Source: Coprobacillus sp. CAG:605 (GTDB taxonomy: Bacteria; Bacillota_I; Bacilli_A; RF39; UBA660). Taken from it: a DNA stretch of 64,000 bases. The DNA lies in NCBI GenBank assembly GCA_000433255.1, contig HF998230.1:1-64000 (forward strand), given 5' to 3'. Under the pieces are notes generated by a model. It was not told where the DNA came from, searched no databases, and saw only the letters and a list, made by a program, of their open reading frames with translations. The first letter of the stretch is position 1. The number at the start of each line of letters is the position of its first letter. Of the stretch, positions 8,321 to 17,049 are shown piece by piece. The translations under genes were made by a program, and so were the position numbers.

Positions 8321-8349
8321 TTGAACTCCAAAGTTGAAAATGTTATCAT
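8321..8349 (+). promoter_or_regulatory. Promoter
   Basis: TTGAAC (8321-8326), 17 nt, TATCAT (8344-8349), ahead of the gene starting at 8373. Confidence 0.65.
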
Positions 8350-8372
8350 ATAAGAAAGAAATTGGAGGCTTT

Positions 8373-8855
8373 ATGAACAGCAAAAATGATTATCAAAAAT
8401 ACCATGATACTAAAATAAATGAATATCAAAATTGTGAACATTTACTCATAACTTATGAAATTGATTATAATGAGCGTTTACCTTATGCTTATGGCAACTT
8501 AGGCTGTATAAAATGTGGTTTAAAATTTGGCGTATACTATAAAAATGATAAAGCTAACTTAACCCCAGACGAAAAAATAATGTTAGAATACCTAGAAAAA
8601 CAAATGAATGAACACAACTATTTTACAGGTGAAGATATCTATTGGCGTTGCAATCTAGATTTAGCTACTGCCATTGTCAGAAAAATAAAAGAAAAACACC
8701 CGAACATTGATAATGCAACCTTAGAAAAATACTTTAAAATAGCCATGGTTAACATGGATAATAGCAGGGTAACTCCAGAAAGGTTAGAAAATAGAGCAAA
8801 AAGATTATCTCTAAAACCAAATGTTTGGAATAAAATAAATGTTATTAGACGTTAA
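8373..8855 (+). CDS. Hypothetical protein with a putative zinc site
   Basis: 160 residues. The ATG at 8373 has a GGAGG six nt upstream, whereas an in-frame TTG further up lies inside the promoter, so 8373 is chosen. NCEH (about 21-24) and CIKCG (about 45-49) could bind one zinc. The rest is charged and helical. No family recognised and no membrane segment. Confidence 0.65.
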   Translation: MNSKNDYQKYHDTKINEYQNCEHLLITYEIDYNERLPYAYGNLGCIKCGLKFGVYYKNDKANLTPDEKIMLEYLEKQMNEHNYFTGEDIYWRCNLDLATAIVRKIKEKHPNIDNATLEKYFKIAMVNMDNSRVTPERLENRAKRLSLKPNVWNKINVIRR

Positions 8856-8976
8856 AACCTATTATTAAACAGTATTCTTCTTACCTAGAGATGATGTTTT
8901 TAAATACCTCGCATTTCATAAAATTTAGTAGTATTTTCCTAACTTATATAGTATACTTTAGGTAGGAAGTGAGTTT

Positions 8977-9408
8977 ATGAACCTAACCCTAACTTGGCTA
9001 ATCATTTTTATATTCTTAATTTTTGTTGAAATTGCTACAGTAAACCTTGTTTCAATCTGGTTTGCCATAGGAGCCATCGCCTCATGTATCTTAAGTATCT
9101 ATGTAGATAACTTAATAATTCAACTAGGATGTTTCGTAATCACCAGCACCATTTGCTTAATCTTAACCAAAAGCATTATTTCTAAAATCAAAAATCATAA
9201 AATAACACCCACTAACTTAGATAGAGTAATTGGCGATATTGGCATAGTTACAGAAGACATAGACGAATTTAATAATGGTGAAGTCAAAGTAGACGGCAAA
9301 ACATGGACCGCAACTTCTAAAGAAACCTTAAAAGTAGGAACTAAAGTTAAAATTGTTTCTATTAATGGAGTAAAACTAAATGTTAAAAGTATAAAGGAGG
9401 ACGATTAA
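8977..9408 (+). CDS. NfeD-family membrane protein
   Basis: 143 residues. Membrane helices cover about 5-75, followed by the small NfeD OB-fold domain (IGDIGIVTEDI, GEVKVDGKTWTA, KVKIVSINGVKLNV). NfeD proteins act with SPFH proteins in membrane microdomains, and the next gene, 1 nt away, is exactly such a partner. A TATACT lies just upstream, with GGAAGTGAG ahead of the ATG. Confidence 0.9.
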   Translation: MNLTLTWLIIFIFLIFVEIATVNLVSIWFAIGAIASCILSIYVDNLIIQLGCFVITSTICLILTKSIISKIKNHKITPTNLDRVIGDIGIVTEDIDEFNNGEVKVDGKTWTATSKETLKVGTKVKIVSINGVKLNVKSIKEDD

Positions 9409-9409
9409 T

Positions 9410-10294
9410 ATGTTATGGATTATTCCCATTGTTATTTTAATAATTATAGTAGCAGGTATTAAAATTATACCTCAATCTAGAGCCAAAGTAGTAGAACGCT
9501 TAGGAAGCTATTACACTACTTTACAAACTGGAGTTCACTATGTAATTCCCTTCATTGACCACATCGCAGCCGACGTAACCCTAAAAGAAATCGTTAAAGA
9601 CTTTGCCCCTCAACCAGTAATCACGAAAGATAATGTTACCATGCAAATTGACACTGTCGTATATTTTCAAATTACTGACCCTAAACTATATACCTATGGC
9701 GTCGAAAACCCCGTAAATGCTATCGAAAATTTAACAGCAACCACACTACGTAATATCATAGGTGAACTAGAACTTGACCAAACCCTAACCAGTAGAGACA
9801 TCATAAACTCAAAAATGCGTTCTATCTTAGACGAAGCTACTGACCCATGGGGTATCAAAGTAAATAGAGTAGAAGTTAAAAACATTATTCCCCCACGTGA
9901 TATTCAAGAAGCCATGGAAAAACAAATGCGTGCCGAACGTGAACGAAGAGAAAAAATTCTTCAAGCCGAAGGAGAAAAGAAAGCTGCTATCCTAATAGCT
10001 GAAGGAGAAAAAGAAAGTGCTATTTTAAGAGCAGATGCTAAAAGGGAAACTCATATTAGAGAAGCTGAAGGGGAAGCTCAAGCTATCTTAAAAGTAAGTG
10101 CTGCTAAAGCCGATGCCTTAAAGCTACTAAAAAATGCCCAAGTAGACGAAGCTGTTCTAAAACTAAAAAGTTACGATGCTATGATTGAAGTAGCAAACGG
10201 TACGTCTACTAAGATTATAGTTCCAAGTGATCTTCAAAACCTAGTAACTACAGGAACCATCTTAAAAGAAACACTAAAAGAAGATAAAAAATAA
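9410..10294 (+). CDS. SPFH/stomatin-family protein (QmcA/flotillin-like)
   Basis: 294 residues with an N-terminal membrane anchor (2-16). The SPFH domain includes RAKVVERLG, GVHYVIPFID, the AxQPVITKDNV strand and NPVNAIENLTATTLRNIIGE. A coiled coil follows (RAERERREKILQAEG and EGEKKAA repeats). It oligomerises at the membrane and organises protein complexes. It is paired with NfeD upstream and ends at a terminator. Confidence 0.94.
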   Translation: MLWIIPIVILIIIVAGIKIIPQSRAKVVERLGSYYTTLQTGVHYVIPFIDHIAADVTLKEIVKDFAPQPVITKDNVTMQIDTVVYFQITDPKLYTYGVENPVNAIENLTATTLRNIIGELELDQTLTSRDIINSKMRSILDEATDPWGIKVNRVEVKNIIPPRDIQEAMEKQMRAERERREKILQAEGEKKAAILIAEGEKESAILRADAKRETHIREAEGEAQAILKVSAAKADALKLLKNAQVDEAVLKLKSYDAMIEVANGTSTKIIVPSDLQNLVTTGTILKETLKEDKK

Positions 10295-10298
10295 AATT

Positions 10299-10322
10299 GT
10301 ATAGGGTTATCCTATACTTTTT
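10299..10322 (+). terminator. Terminator of the NfeD-SPFH operon
   Basis: GTATAGG/CCTATAC (10299-10305 with 10311-10317) then T5. Confidence 0.8.
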
Positions 10323-10377
10323 CAATGTCCAAAAAACAAAATTATACATTATTTTCTAGATAAAACCAGCAACTAGT

Positions 10378-10406
10378 TTGACATATGTAAAGCATTGTGC
10401 TATATT
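10378..10406 (+). promoter_or_regulatory. Promoter
   Basis: TTGACA (10378-10383), 17 nt, TATATT (10401-10406); an AGAGGGG site lies ahead of the ATG at 10433. Confidence 0.85.
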
Positions 10407-10432
10407 AAATATCCACAAAAGAGGGGATAAAT

Positions 10433-11641
10433 ATGTCATACGAACTAGAAAGAAAACGCTTACTAACAGACGAAGAGATAAATAAACTTCTTACTATCAT
10501 TAATTCGGATTTACAGGATTTTGAAAAAGCCCAACAACTACGTGTTATCTGTAAAGGCTCCGTTCTTTTAAACAATATCAATAAATACGAAACCACTGAC
10601 TTTAAAAAAGCCGTTATCTTAAAAAGAGTACTTTCTTACTATGAAAAATATGAAAACCTTGGTTATATGAAAATTCATTACACGCCTTATAAATGCACTC
10701 CAGAAGAACTAAATGTTAGAAAAGAAAAACTAATCAAACTATCCCAAACTCTTAACTCCAACCTAAGTGAATACAACAAAGCCATGATTGTTTTTGAACT
10801 TTATAAAGATAGTGAAGTCTTCCGACGTAGTTATTCCTTATTTATCAAACTTGGTGCCAGTGATCCTAGATTAGATAGTATCCGTGAGGAATTAAAAAAC
10901 GTTGATTACTACTATAACAAGATAAAAGAATATGAACGTTTAGGTTATCTAATCGACTATCGTTATTACCAAAAAACTACTGACTATAGAGAAAACTATC
11001 CTTATGCTAAATACATAATTACTCAATACTTAAATACTAATTCTTATAATTTCCATGATTTTCTAGAAGACTATGGCCTTACTGAGCCCACCTTTAATAT
11101 TTGCTTAGAAACCTTAAAAGAACTAGATGTTGATTTATTTAATCAATACCAAGAAAAACACCAAATTAACGAAAATATTCTTTTAATGCACAATATTGAA
11201 ATCTTTAAAGATATATACTTTGGTATTACTACAGGCTATCTAAAAGACGGTACAGAATTTAACGCCTTCGAATTTTTCAAACGTCTTCCAATTTCTTCAA
11301 ATGGTGCCTTATATTCTAACCTTACAAAATACTTCGTTCATAACAAAATAGAAGGCCTCAACCTAATTCTTAACTATGTCTGTCTAAATAACTTCCAAGT
11401 TGCTGAAGTCACCAAAACTTTAGATTTAGAACAAATATTAAATAAACATAATAATAATCCTAGCTTAGATATAACTGTTATTCGTACTATTTTATCTTAT
11501 TTAGAACTAAATAAAGTACCTATAAATAGAATAACTTATAACTATGTTAAGAACATGTACTTAAATAATGAATTTAACGACCAAGATATCCAAAAACAAC
11601 AAAATAAAATAAAATTGCAAAAGAAAACCCTCATTCCTTAA
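10433..11641 (+). CDS. Hypothetical cytoplasmic protein
   Basis: 402 residues, mostly helical, with no signal peptide or membrane segment. It is rich in tyrosine and lysine and reads as repeats of short helices (EELNVRKEKLIKLSQTLNSN, then DYYYNKIKEYERLGYL). A similar LTDEEINKLLTIINSD helix opens the protein, suggesting a degenerate helical-repeat fold. No catalytic motif seen. It has its own promoter. Confidence 0.7.
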   Translation: MSYELERKRLLTDEEINKLLTIINSDLQDFEKAQQLRVICKGSVLLNNINKYETTDFKKAVILKRVLSYYEKYENLGYMKIHYTPYKCTPEELNVRKEKLIKLSQTLNSNLSEYNKAMIVFELYKDSEVFRRSYSLFIKLGASDPRLDSIREELKNVDYYYNKIKEYERLGYLIDYRYYQKTTDYRENYPYAKYIITQYLNTNSYNFHDFLEDYGLTEPTFNICLETLKELDVDLFNQYQEKHQINENILLMHNIEIFKDIYFGITTGYLKDGTEFNAFEFFKRLPISSNGALYSNLTKYFVHNKIEGLNLILNYVCLNNFQVAEVTKTLDLEQILNKHNNNPSLDITVIRTILSYLELNKVPINRITYNYVKNMYLNNEFNDQDIQKQQNKIKLQKKTLIP

Positions 11642-11693
11642 GTCTGCCCACTCCAAAATGCATATTTGACATATCATACTTTGGGTGAAAATA

Positions 11694-12485
11694 ATGAGTG
11701 TTTTTTTTAATTTAAGTGCACCGTGGCAAGCCTTAATTGCCACACTATTTACATTTTTGATAACCAGTGCCGGAGCATCTATTGTCTTCTTCTTTAAAAA
11801 AGTAAATAAAACTTTAATGGACGCCATGTTAGGCTTTGCCGCCGGCGTAATGATGTCAGCATCCTATTTTTCTTTATTAGCTCCCGCTATAAGTGGGGCC
11901 GAAAGCCTTAACTTAAACCCTTGGCTTATTGCTACAACCGGCTTTCTCTTAGGTGGTTTACTACTATATCTAAGTGATAAAATATTTGATAAAATCTTAG
12001 CAAAAAGTAGGAACTCTAGTAAAAAGAAAAGAATATTCTTACTAATTAGTTCCATTACTATCCATAATATTCCTGAAGGACTAGCAATCGGTGTTGCCTT
12101 TGGTTCAGCCTTATATCATATCGAAGGCGCAACAATCCTTGCAGCCTTAGGCCTTGCTCTAGGTATCGGATTACAAAACTTTCCTGAAGGGTCTGCTGTA
12201 TCACTTCCTTTAAGAAGAGAAGGCATGAGCCGTAAAAAATCCTTTATCATAGGAGCCCTAAGCGGTATAGTTGAACCAATAGCCGGAGTAGTTGGAGCCA
12301 TACTTGCCTTAAAGGTTAGAACTATCTTACCATTCTTACTATCCTTTGCAGCAGGTGCCATGATATACGTAGTCGTAGAAGAACTTATCCCAGAATCTCA
12401 AACTAACGAAAAAAAAGATCTTATGGCCATATTCAGCATTATCGGTTTCTGCGTCATGATGATATTAGATGTTGCACTAGGGTAG
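11694..12485 (+). CDS. ZIP-family metal transporter (ZupT/GufA-like)
   Basis: 263 residues from ATG 11694, which has GGGTGA five nt upstream; an in-frame GTG at 11685 lies within that site. About eight membrane helices. The metal-site helix is ISSITIHNIPEGLAIGVAFG, and the second helix carries NFPEGSAVSLPL; both are hallmarks of ZIP zinc/divalent metal importers. The histidine-rich cytosolic loop is short and basic here (KSRNSSKKKR). Confidence 0.92.
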   Translation: MSVFFNLSAPWQALIATLFTFLITSAGASIVFFFKKVNKTLMDAMLGFAAGVMMSASYFSLLAPAISGAESLNLNPWLIATTGFLLGGLLLYLSDKIFDKILAKSRNSSKKKRIFLLISSITIHNIPEGLAIGVAFGSALYHIEGATILAALGLALGIGLQNFPEGSAVSLPLRREGMSRKKSFIIGALSGIVEPIAGVVGAILALKVRTILPFLLSFAAGAMIYVVVEELIPESQTNEKKDLMAIFSIIGFCVMMILDVALG

Positions 12486-12521
12486 TGTTTGTGATACCAT
12501 TAATGTGTTTTGGTGGTAATT

Positions 12522-13073
12522 ATGATAACAAGCAAAAAAGAATACTTAGAATATATTTCCTATGAAAAAGAACGATACTACGCCTGCTATAAAGTAAATA
12601 ACGAACATAAACGTATCTTAAAATTCTTAAAACTCTATCGTAAAAACGAATATTATCATAATTGCCATAAAAATAAACTTTTAACCTTTATCCTCGATAA
12701 AAAATTAGAATATTACATGGTAAAATATGGCTTTCATTTGTCTATCAACACTATCGACAAAGGTCTAGTCATAATCCATATTGGCCCTATCTATATTAAT
12801 AAAAACGTCAAAATAGGGAAAAATTTCAAAATCCATCCCATGACTACAATCAGTTCTAAACTAGGTAGTGATAAATATCCCACCATCAAAGATGGGGTTT
12901 GGGTTGGCCCGGGTGCTAAAATATATGGCGATATAACCATTGGTTCAAACGTCGTAATTGGAGCTAACAGTGTTGTTAATAAATCAATAAAAGATAACGT
13001 CACCGTAGCTGGTGCTCCTGCAAAAGTAATAAATACCAAAGGCTATCACCAATACTTCATAAAAAAAGATTAG
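12522..13073 (+). CDS. Hexapeptide-repeat acetyltransferase (serine acetyltransferase-like)
   Basis: 183 residues. The ATG at 12522 follows TTTTGGTGG; an in-frame GTG 12 nt earlier is unlikely. Left-handed beta-helix repeats run from about 85 to 170 (YINKNVKIGKNFKIHP, VWVGPGAKIYGDITIG, VVIGANSVVNKSI) and end in the typical VAGAPAKVI. The N-terminus is helical and basic. The fold is clear. The acceptor (serine or a sugar) is not. Confidence 0.85.
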   Translation: MITSKKEYLEYISYEKERYYACYKVNNEHKRILKFLKLYRKNEYYHNCHKNKLLTFILDKKLEYYMVKYGFHLSINTIDKGLVIIHIGPIYINKNVKIGKNFKIHPMTTISSKLGSDKYPTIKDGVWVGPGAKIYGDITIGSNVVIGANSVVNKSIKDNVTVAGAPAKVINTKGYHQYFIKKD

Positions 13074-13121
13074 GAAAATAGCATATTTTGTAGTATAATT
13101 AGGAAGAAAGGTTGTGTAAAA

Positions 13122-13676
13122 ATGAAACTAAAGAAAATACTAATGGGCCTACTACTAGCCGTAATCGTTTTTCTTCCTGCATTTGCTAACGTTAAAGCTG
13201 AAGGAAACAAAGTAACTGTTCATGTATTCAAAGGTAAAACTTGCCATTATTGTCAAGGATTTCTAACTTGGGTTAACAGCTTAAGTGATAGTGAAAAAGA
13301 AAAATTTGAACTTCATGAGTACGAAGTTTGGTACAATGAAACCAACAGTGCCTCTATGAGTAAAGTTGCAACTATCTTAGGTGACGATCCAACAGCTTCT
13401 AACTTCGGGGTACCATATATCATTATTGGTAAAAAAACTTGGAATGGTTTTAGTGAAGAAGCAACAGCGCCTGAAATATTAAGTGCTATTGACGAAGCCT
13501 ACAACTCTAACGAAGAGCTTTATGATGTTATTAAAGAAAACAATATTGAAGTAGTAGAGGAAGTAAAAACTGAAAGTACTGAAAAAACAAATACAGCTAC
13601 AATCGTTTTAATGGTTGTTCTAGTAGTTATCGGTGGTGCTGGTTTATTATATTTAGTAAGTAAGTCTAGTAAATAG
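13122..13676 (+). CDS. Membrane-anchored thioredoxin-like protein
   Basis: 184 residues. A signal peptide (1-26, ending FANVKAEG) precedes a thioredoxin-fold domain with the redox motif CHYC (about 40-43) and a cis-proline in GVPYIIIG. A C-terminal helix (about 158-178) is followed by KSSK, so the domain is tethered outside the cell. It probably handles disulfides of exported proteins. TATAAT lies at about 13095 and AAAGG before the ATG. Confidence 0.85.
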   Translation: MKLKKILMGLLLAVIVFLPAFANVKAEGNKVTVHVFKGKTCHYCQGFLTWVNSLSDSEKEKFELHEYEVWYNETNSASMSKVATILGDDPTASNFGVPYIIIGKKTWNGFSEEATAPEILSAIDEAYNSNEELYDVIKENNIEVVEEVKTESTEKTNTATIVLMVVLVVIGGAGLLYLVSKSSK

Positions 13677-13780
13677 GCTTCTTTTTATTTCTTCTGCTTT
13701 ACAAACTTTACATTACAAAATAGTATAATGAATGTCAATCTAAGTAAATATGATGTATACTAAAATTGTGGTGAAATTAT

Positions 13781-14557
13781 ATGAAAAAAATTAAAGCAAT
13801 ATTTATCGATATCGATGGAACTTTAACTAATGACCAAGGTATCATTCCAGAAAATGTTAAAGATGTAATAGGAAAACTAACTGCCCAAGGTATAAAAGTT
13901 ATTGTTACATCGGGTAGAAACTATAATTATACAAAGAAAATAAGCCAAAGTATTAACGCTAGCAGTATTATCATTGCTGCCAATGGTGCCATAGCGGCTA
14001 ACTACGAAACCAAAGAAATAATTGAACAAGTAATCATGCCTCGGGTATCAGTTCAAAAAGTCTTACACTACTGTACAACCCATGATGTTGGCTTTACCAT
14101 GCATACTAAAACTAGACAAGTAAAAATCAACAATCCTAAAGACATTATTGAAGACGTCCTAAGTCTAACCTTAACTTCAACTAACTATGAACGTATGAAA
14201 ATAATGAAAAATATGTTTCATGACATCATTCCCGAAGTAAGAATTGCCAATACTTCTAAAGCCTTAATCGAAAATCGTCGTATGCCAGGTAGTGAATACT
14301 TCCATGATATCGTCATGGGTAATGTCTCTAAAGGTACTGGCATCGTCGAGGTTCTAGACTATCTAAACATATCCAAAGACGAAGCCATGTCCATAGGCGA
14401 CTCTGATAACGATATTGCTATGAGTCTTGTTGTTGGTACCAGTATTGCCATGGGTAACGCTACCGAAAACCTAAAAAAACGCAGCACCAAAGTAATTAAA
14501 TCTAATACTGAAGGCGGCCTATACTTATTTCTAAAAACTTTAGTTGACAATAACTAA
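13781..14557 (+). CDS. Cof-type HAD-IIB family hydrolase
   Basis: 258 residues. HAD motif I is DIDGTLTND (9-17), motif II is VTSGRNY, motif III is the lysine in VSKGTGI, and motif IV is SIGDSDNDIAM. The central cap makes it type IIB (Cof/YidA). These phosphatases act on sugar phosphates, FMN or similar. There is no specificity clue here. A TATACT lies 6 nt before a GTGGTGAAAT ribosome site. Confidence 0.93.
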   Translation: MKKIKAIFIDIDGTLTNDQGIIPENVKDVIGKLTAQGIKVIVTSGRNYNYTKKISQSINASSIIIAANGAIAANYETKEIIEQVIMPRVSVQKVLHYCTTHDVGFTMHTKTRQVKINNPKDIIEDVLSLTLTSTNYERMKIMKNMFHDIIPEVRIANTSKALIENRRMPGSEYFHDIVMGNVSKGTGIVEVLDYLNISKDEAMSIGDSDNDIAMSLVVGTSIAMGNATENLKKRSTKVIKSNTEGGLYLFLKTLVDNN

Positions 14558-14590
14558 AAATTCGCTTATTCTAAATTGGAGGTGTTTATT

Positions 14591-15106
14591 ATGAAATATA
14601 AACAAAAAGTTGACGTTGTAATTGAATCATTATTAATCTTACTAGGAGTAGTTCTTCTCTTATTACCAATACTAGGTTTTTACAATATAAAACATATCTT
14701 CTTTATCGTCATGATAATCTATGGTTTCTTAAACCTGGCCCAATTTCTTTTAACACTAAAATCTAAAGACTACGAAGGCCTATATACTTTCATTGTCTGC
14801 CTTGCCTTTGCTATAGTAGGTATTTCTTTTGATTTTAGTAATCCTATCCAACTATCTTTATCTTTAGTTGCCTGGACTTTCCTAATGTGTATAATCAAAC
14901 TTGTTAAAGCCAGTTACTATAACGACCTTAGAGATAGAATGTACAAATTACGTTTATTTACCTTATTTATCTTTATGGTTTTAGGTGTTTTATGTAGTAT
15001 TAATATCTATCAATCACCAGATGTTCAAGTATTAATATTAGGATTTTTCTTCTTTAGTCATGGTATCCTAGAAACCATTGACCCAATTGTCAAATATTTA
15101 ATATAG
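14591..15106 (+). CDS. DUF308/HdeD-like membrane protein
   Basis: 171 residues with six predicted helices in three hairpins (LLILLGVVLLLLPIL, IYGFLNLAQF, FSHGILETI), the usual DUF308 arrangement. The ATG at 14591 follows TTGGAGGTG. It lies between the HAD hydrolase and a methyltransferase with short gaps, so may be cotranscribed. Function unknown. Confidence 0.75.
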   Translation: MKYKQKVDVVIESLLILLGVVLLLLPILGFYNIKHIFFIVMIIYGFLNLAQFLLTLKSKDYEGLYTFIVCLAFAIVGISFDFSNPIQLSLSLVAWTFLMCIIKLVKASYYNDLRDRMYKLRLFTLFIFMVLGVLCSINIYQSPDVQVLILGFFFFSHGILETIDPIVKYLI

Positions 15107-15118
15107 GGGAGAGTAGTT

Positions 15119-15988
15119 ATGAAATTAGTTAATGATTTTAAAGAATATCAAATTTTAGATATGAATAATGGTTATAAAACGGAAGAATGGAATGGTTATA
15201 CTCTAACTCGTCCCGACCCTCAAATTATCTGGCCTGGTAATAGCCAAAATATCAAAGTAGACGCTAAATACTACCGCAGTAACTCTGGTGGTGGCTCATG
15301 GCAAATTCTAAACAACAAATTACCTAACTCCTGGCCAATTCACTACCATGATTTAACTTTTAACCTAAAATTAATGGGCTTTAAACACACCGGCCTTTTC
15401 CCTGAACAAGCCTATAATTGGAATTTAATTATGGAAAAAGTGAAAAATGCTAATCGAGAGGTTAAAGTTTTAAACCTTTTTGCCTATACTGGTGCGGCTT
15501 CTGTCGCTGCCCTAAAAGCTGGGGCCTCTGTCGTTCATGTTGATTCTTCTAGAGGTATGGTTGACTGGGCTAAAGAAAACGTTGCGTCTTCTAATTTAAG
15601 CGACAAACCTATAAGATTTATAGTCGACGACTGTCTAAAATTCGTTAAAAGAGAAATTAGACGTGGTAACAAATACGATATAATCTTAATGGACCCACCT
15701 TCATTCGGTAGGGGTAGTAGTAAAGAAGTTTGGAGTATCGAAAAAGACTTATATAACTTAGTTGATTTATGTAGCCAAATTTTAAGCGACGATGCAATAA
15801 TGTTCTTAATAAATTCATATACTACCGGACTATCTAAAAGTGTTTTAGAAAATATTTTAAAAATTTGTGTTAATTCGAAACATCAAGGTTTCATTTCTTC
15901 CGATGAACTAGGCCTTCCTATGAAAAACAGTGACTTAGTTTTGCCATGTGGTATCTATGCTAGATGGGAAAAAGAAAAGACCTTATAA
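15119..15988 (+). CDS. SAM-dependent methyltransferase, RlmI/RlmK-like
   Basis: 289 residues. Class I Rossmann motifs: VLNLFAYTGAASVAALKAGA (motif I), VVHVDSS (motif II), FIVDDCLKF and the catalytic LMDPPSFGRG of the Methyltrans_SAM family (23S rRNA cytosine or guanine methyltransferases). The N-terminal 90 residues replace the PUA domain of RlmI with a short beta segment (WPGNSQNI). A GGGGAGAG site lies before the ATG. It converges on spoVS with a 6-nt overlap. Confidence 0.88.
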   Translation: MKLVNDFKEYQILDMNNGYKTEEWNGYTLTRPDPQIIWPGNSQNIKVDAKYYRSNSGGGSWQILNNKLPNSWPIHYHDLTFNLKLMGFKHTGLFPEQAYNWNLIMEKVKNANREVKVLNLFAYTGAASVAALKAGASVVHVDSSRGMVDWAKENVASSNLSDKPIRFIVDDCLKFVKREIRRGNKYDIILMDPPSFGRGSSKEVWSIEKDLYNLVDLCSQILSDDAIMFLINSYTTGLSKSVLENILKICVNSKHQGFISSDELGLPMKNSDLVLPCGIYARWEKEKTL

Positions 15989-16243
15989 GGTCTCAAGAAT
16001 TAATCTAATAGCGGTTTTTTCTTCACCAGCGATTAAAACATCGTTGAAAGCAGGAACAACCGCTAAATTTTTGCCCGAAGGAGCTAAAAAGCCACGTGCA
16101 ATAGCCACCGCTTTAATCGCTTGATTTAAAGAGCCAGCTCCAATTGTTTGCAACTCTACATTACCATTTTCACGGAAAATATTTGCAATAGCGCCTGCTA
16201 CTTTACTAGGATTAGATTTTGACGATACTTTTAAAATTTCCAT
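15983..16243 (-). CDS. spoVS: Stage V sporulation protein S (SpoVS, Alba-like)
   Basis: 86 residues from ATG 16243 (AGGAGG lies 8 nt upstream). The sequence follows SpoVS almost end to end: EILKVSSKSNPSKVAGAI, TIGAGSLNQAIKAVAIARGF, LAPSGKNLAVVPAF and GEEKTAIRLILE. SpoVS is a small Alba-superfamily nucleic-acid-binding protein needed for spore coat and cortex steps in Bacillus, but it also occurs in non-spore-formers. With the CotY/CotZ-like protein and the sigma factor it points to a sporulating ancestor. Confidence 0.95.
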   Translation of the reverse strand: MEILKVSSKSNPSKVAGAIANIFRENGNVELQTIGAGSLNQAIKAVAIARGFLAPSGKNLAVVPAFNDVLIAGEEKTAIRLILETL

Positions 16244-16292
16244 ATTTTTTCCTCCTAACAAATTATATTGAAAGGACTAAAATAATATGCAA

Positions 16293-16967
16293 CTATCTTA
16301 TTATAAGAAGCATAATACAAAGTACTATTCCTAAAAGTAAAGTACTAAGAATAACCATAAAAGCATTACTAAAACCAGCTAAATTATTCATTCTTAAAGT
16401 TCTTTTTAACGCCTTATCTTCTTTTCTTATTTTTTCATTCATTTCACTCTGTACTTTGTGCACCATATCATTAAATATATCTAACTCACTACTTTGATTC
16501 TGACTTAAAACATCAGTCTCTTTTTTAATCTCCAGATTATACATTGCTTTTTCAAAATTATCTAAAGTCTTACGTGTTTCATTATCTAGATAATCTCTAT
16601 ACTTAAGTAAATCATATATATAACTATTAAAATTGTCAATAAATGCCTTATCTTCTGGGTTATACACTTGATTAGAATTGATAAGACTCCAAGCCCTATG
16701 CAAAGTATCTAACGACATCATTCTTTTTCTTTGATAAATACTTACAATATTAAAAATATCCATCTCGTTCATTTCTTCGATATTATGCACAATATCTGAT
16801 TCATTATTAAAAATTGAGCGCAAATCAAACCCCGTTAAATCAATACTTTTACCATTCAAACTCAAAACATTGTTACTAATACTTATCTTTCTTAAATTAC
16901 CATTCATTTCGCCTAAACTTTTCAAAAAACTTTCATTAATATAACTATAATCAACTTTCTCGTTCAT
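16293..16967 (-). CDS. Tail-anchored hypothetical protein
   Basis: 224 residues. It is polar and helical to about 195, with a coiled-coil stretch (EIKKETDVLSQNQSSELDI), then one C-terminal membrane helix (about 200-223). The bulk would face the cytoplasm. No family recognised. It is divergent from sufB and upstream of spoVS in the same direction. Confidence 0.65.
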   Translation of the reverse strand: MNEKVDYSYINESFLKSLGEMNGNLRKISISNNVLSLNGKSIDLTGFDLRSIFNNESDIVHNIEEMNEMDIFNIVSIYQRKRMMSLDTLHRAWSLINSNQVYNPEDKAFIDNFNSYIYDLLKYRDYLDNETRKTLDNFEKAMYNLEIKKETDVLSQNQSSELDIFNDMVHKVQSEMNEKIRKEDKALKRTLRMNNLAGFSNAFMVILSTLLLGIVLCIMLLIIR

Positions 16968-17028
16968 ATATAATCCTTCTATTCTAAATTAATTTTAACA
17001 AAATATTTTAAAAATGACAAGTTTATAG

Positions 17029-17049
17029 TATAATATCAACGTGATGTTT
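17029..17049 (+). promoter_or_regulatory. -10 box and ultra-short leader of sufB
   Basis: TATAAT (17029-17034) is followed after six nt by GTGATGTTT and then the ATG. The predicted transcript starts at or next to the GTG, leaving a leader of about nine nt. No good -35 is seen. Confidence 0.6.

Noticed and set aside
16293..16967. The tail-anchored protein as an ATPase or SNARE-like fusion factor
   Set aside because: No Walker or SNARE heptad pattern can be seen; only the C-terminal helix is certain.
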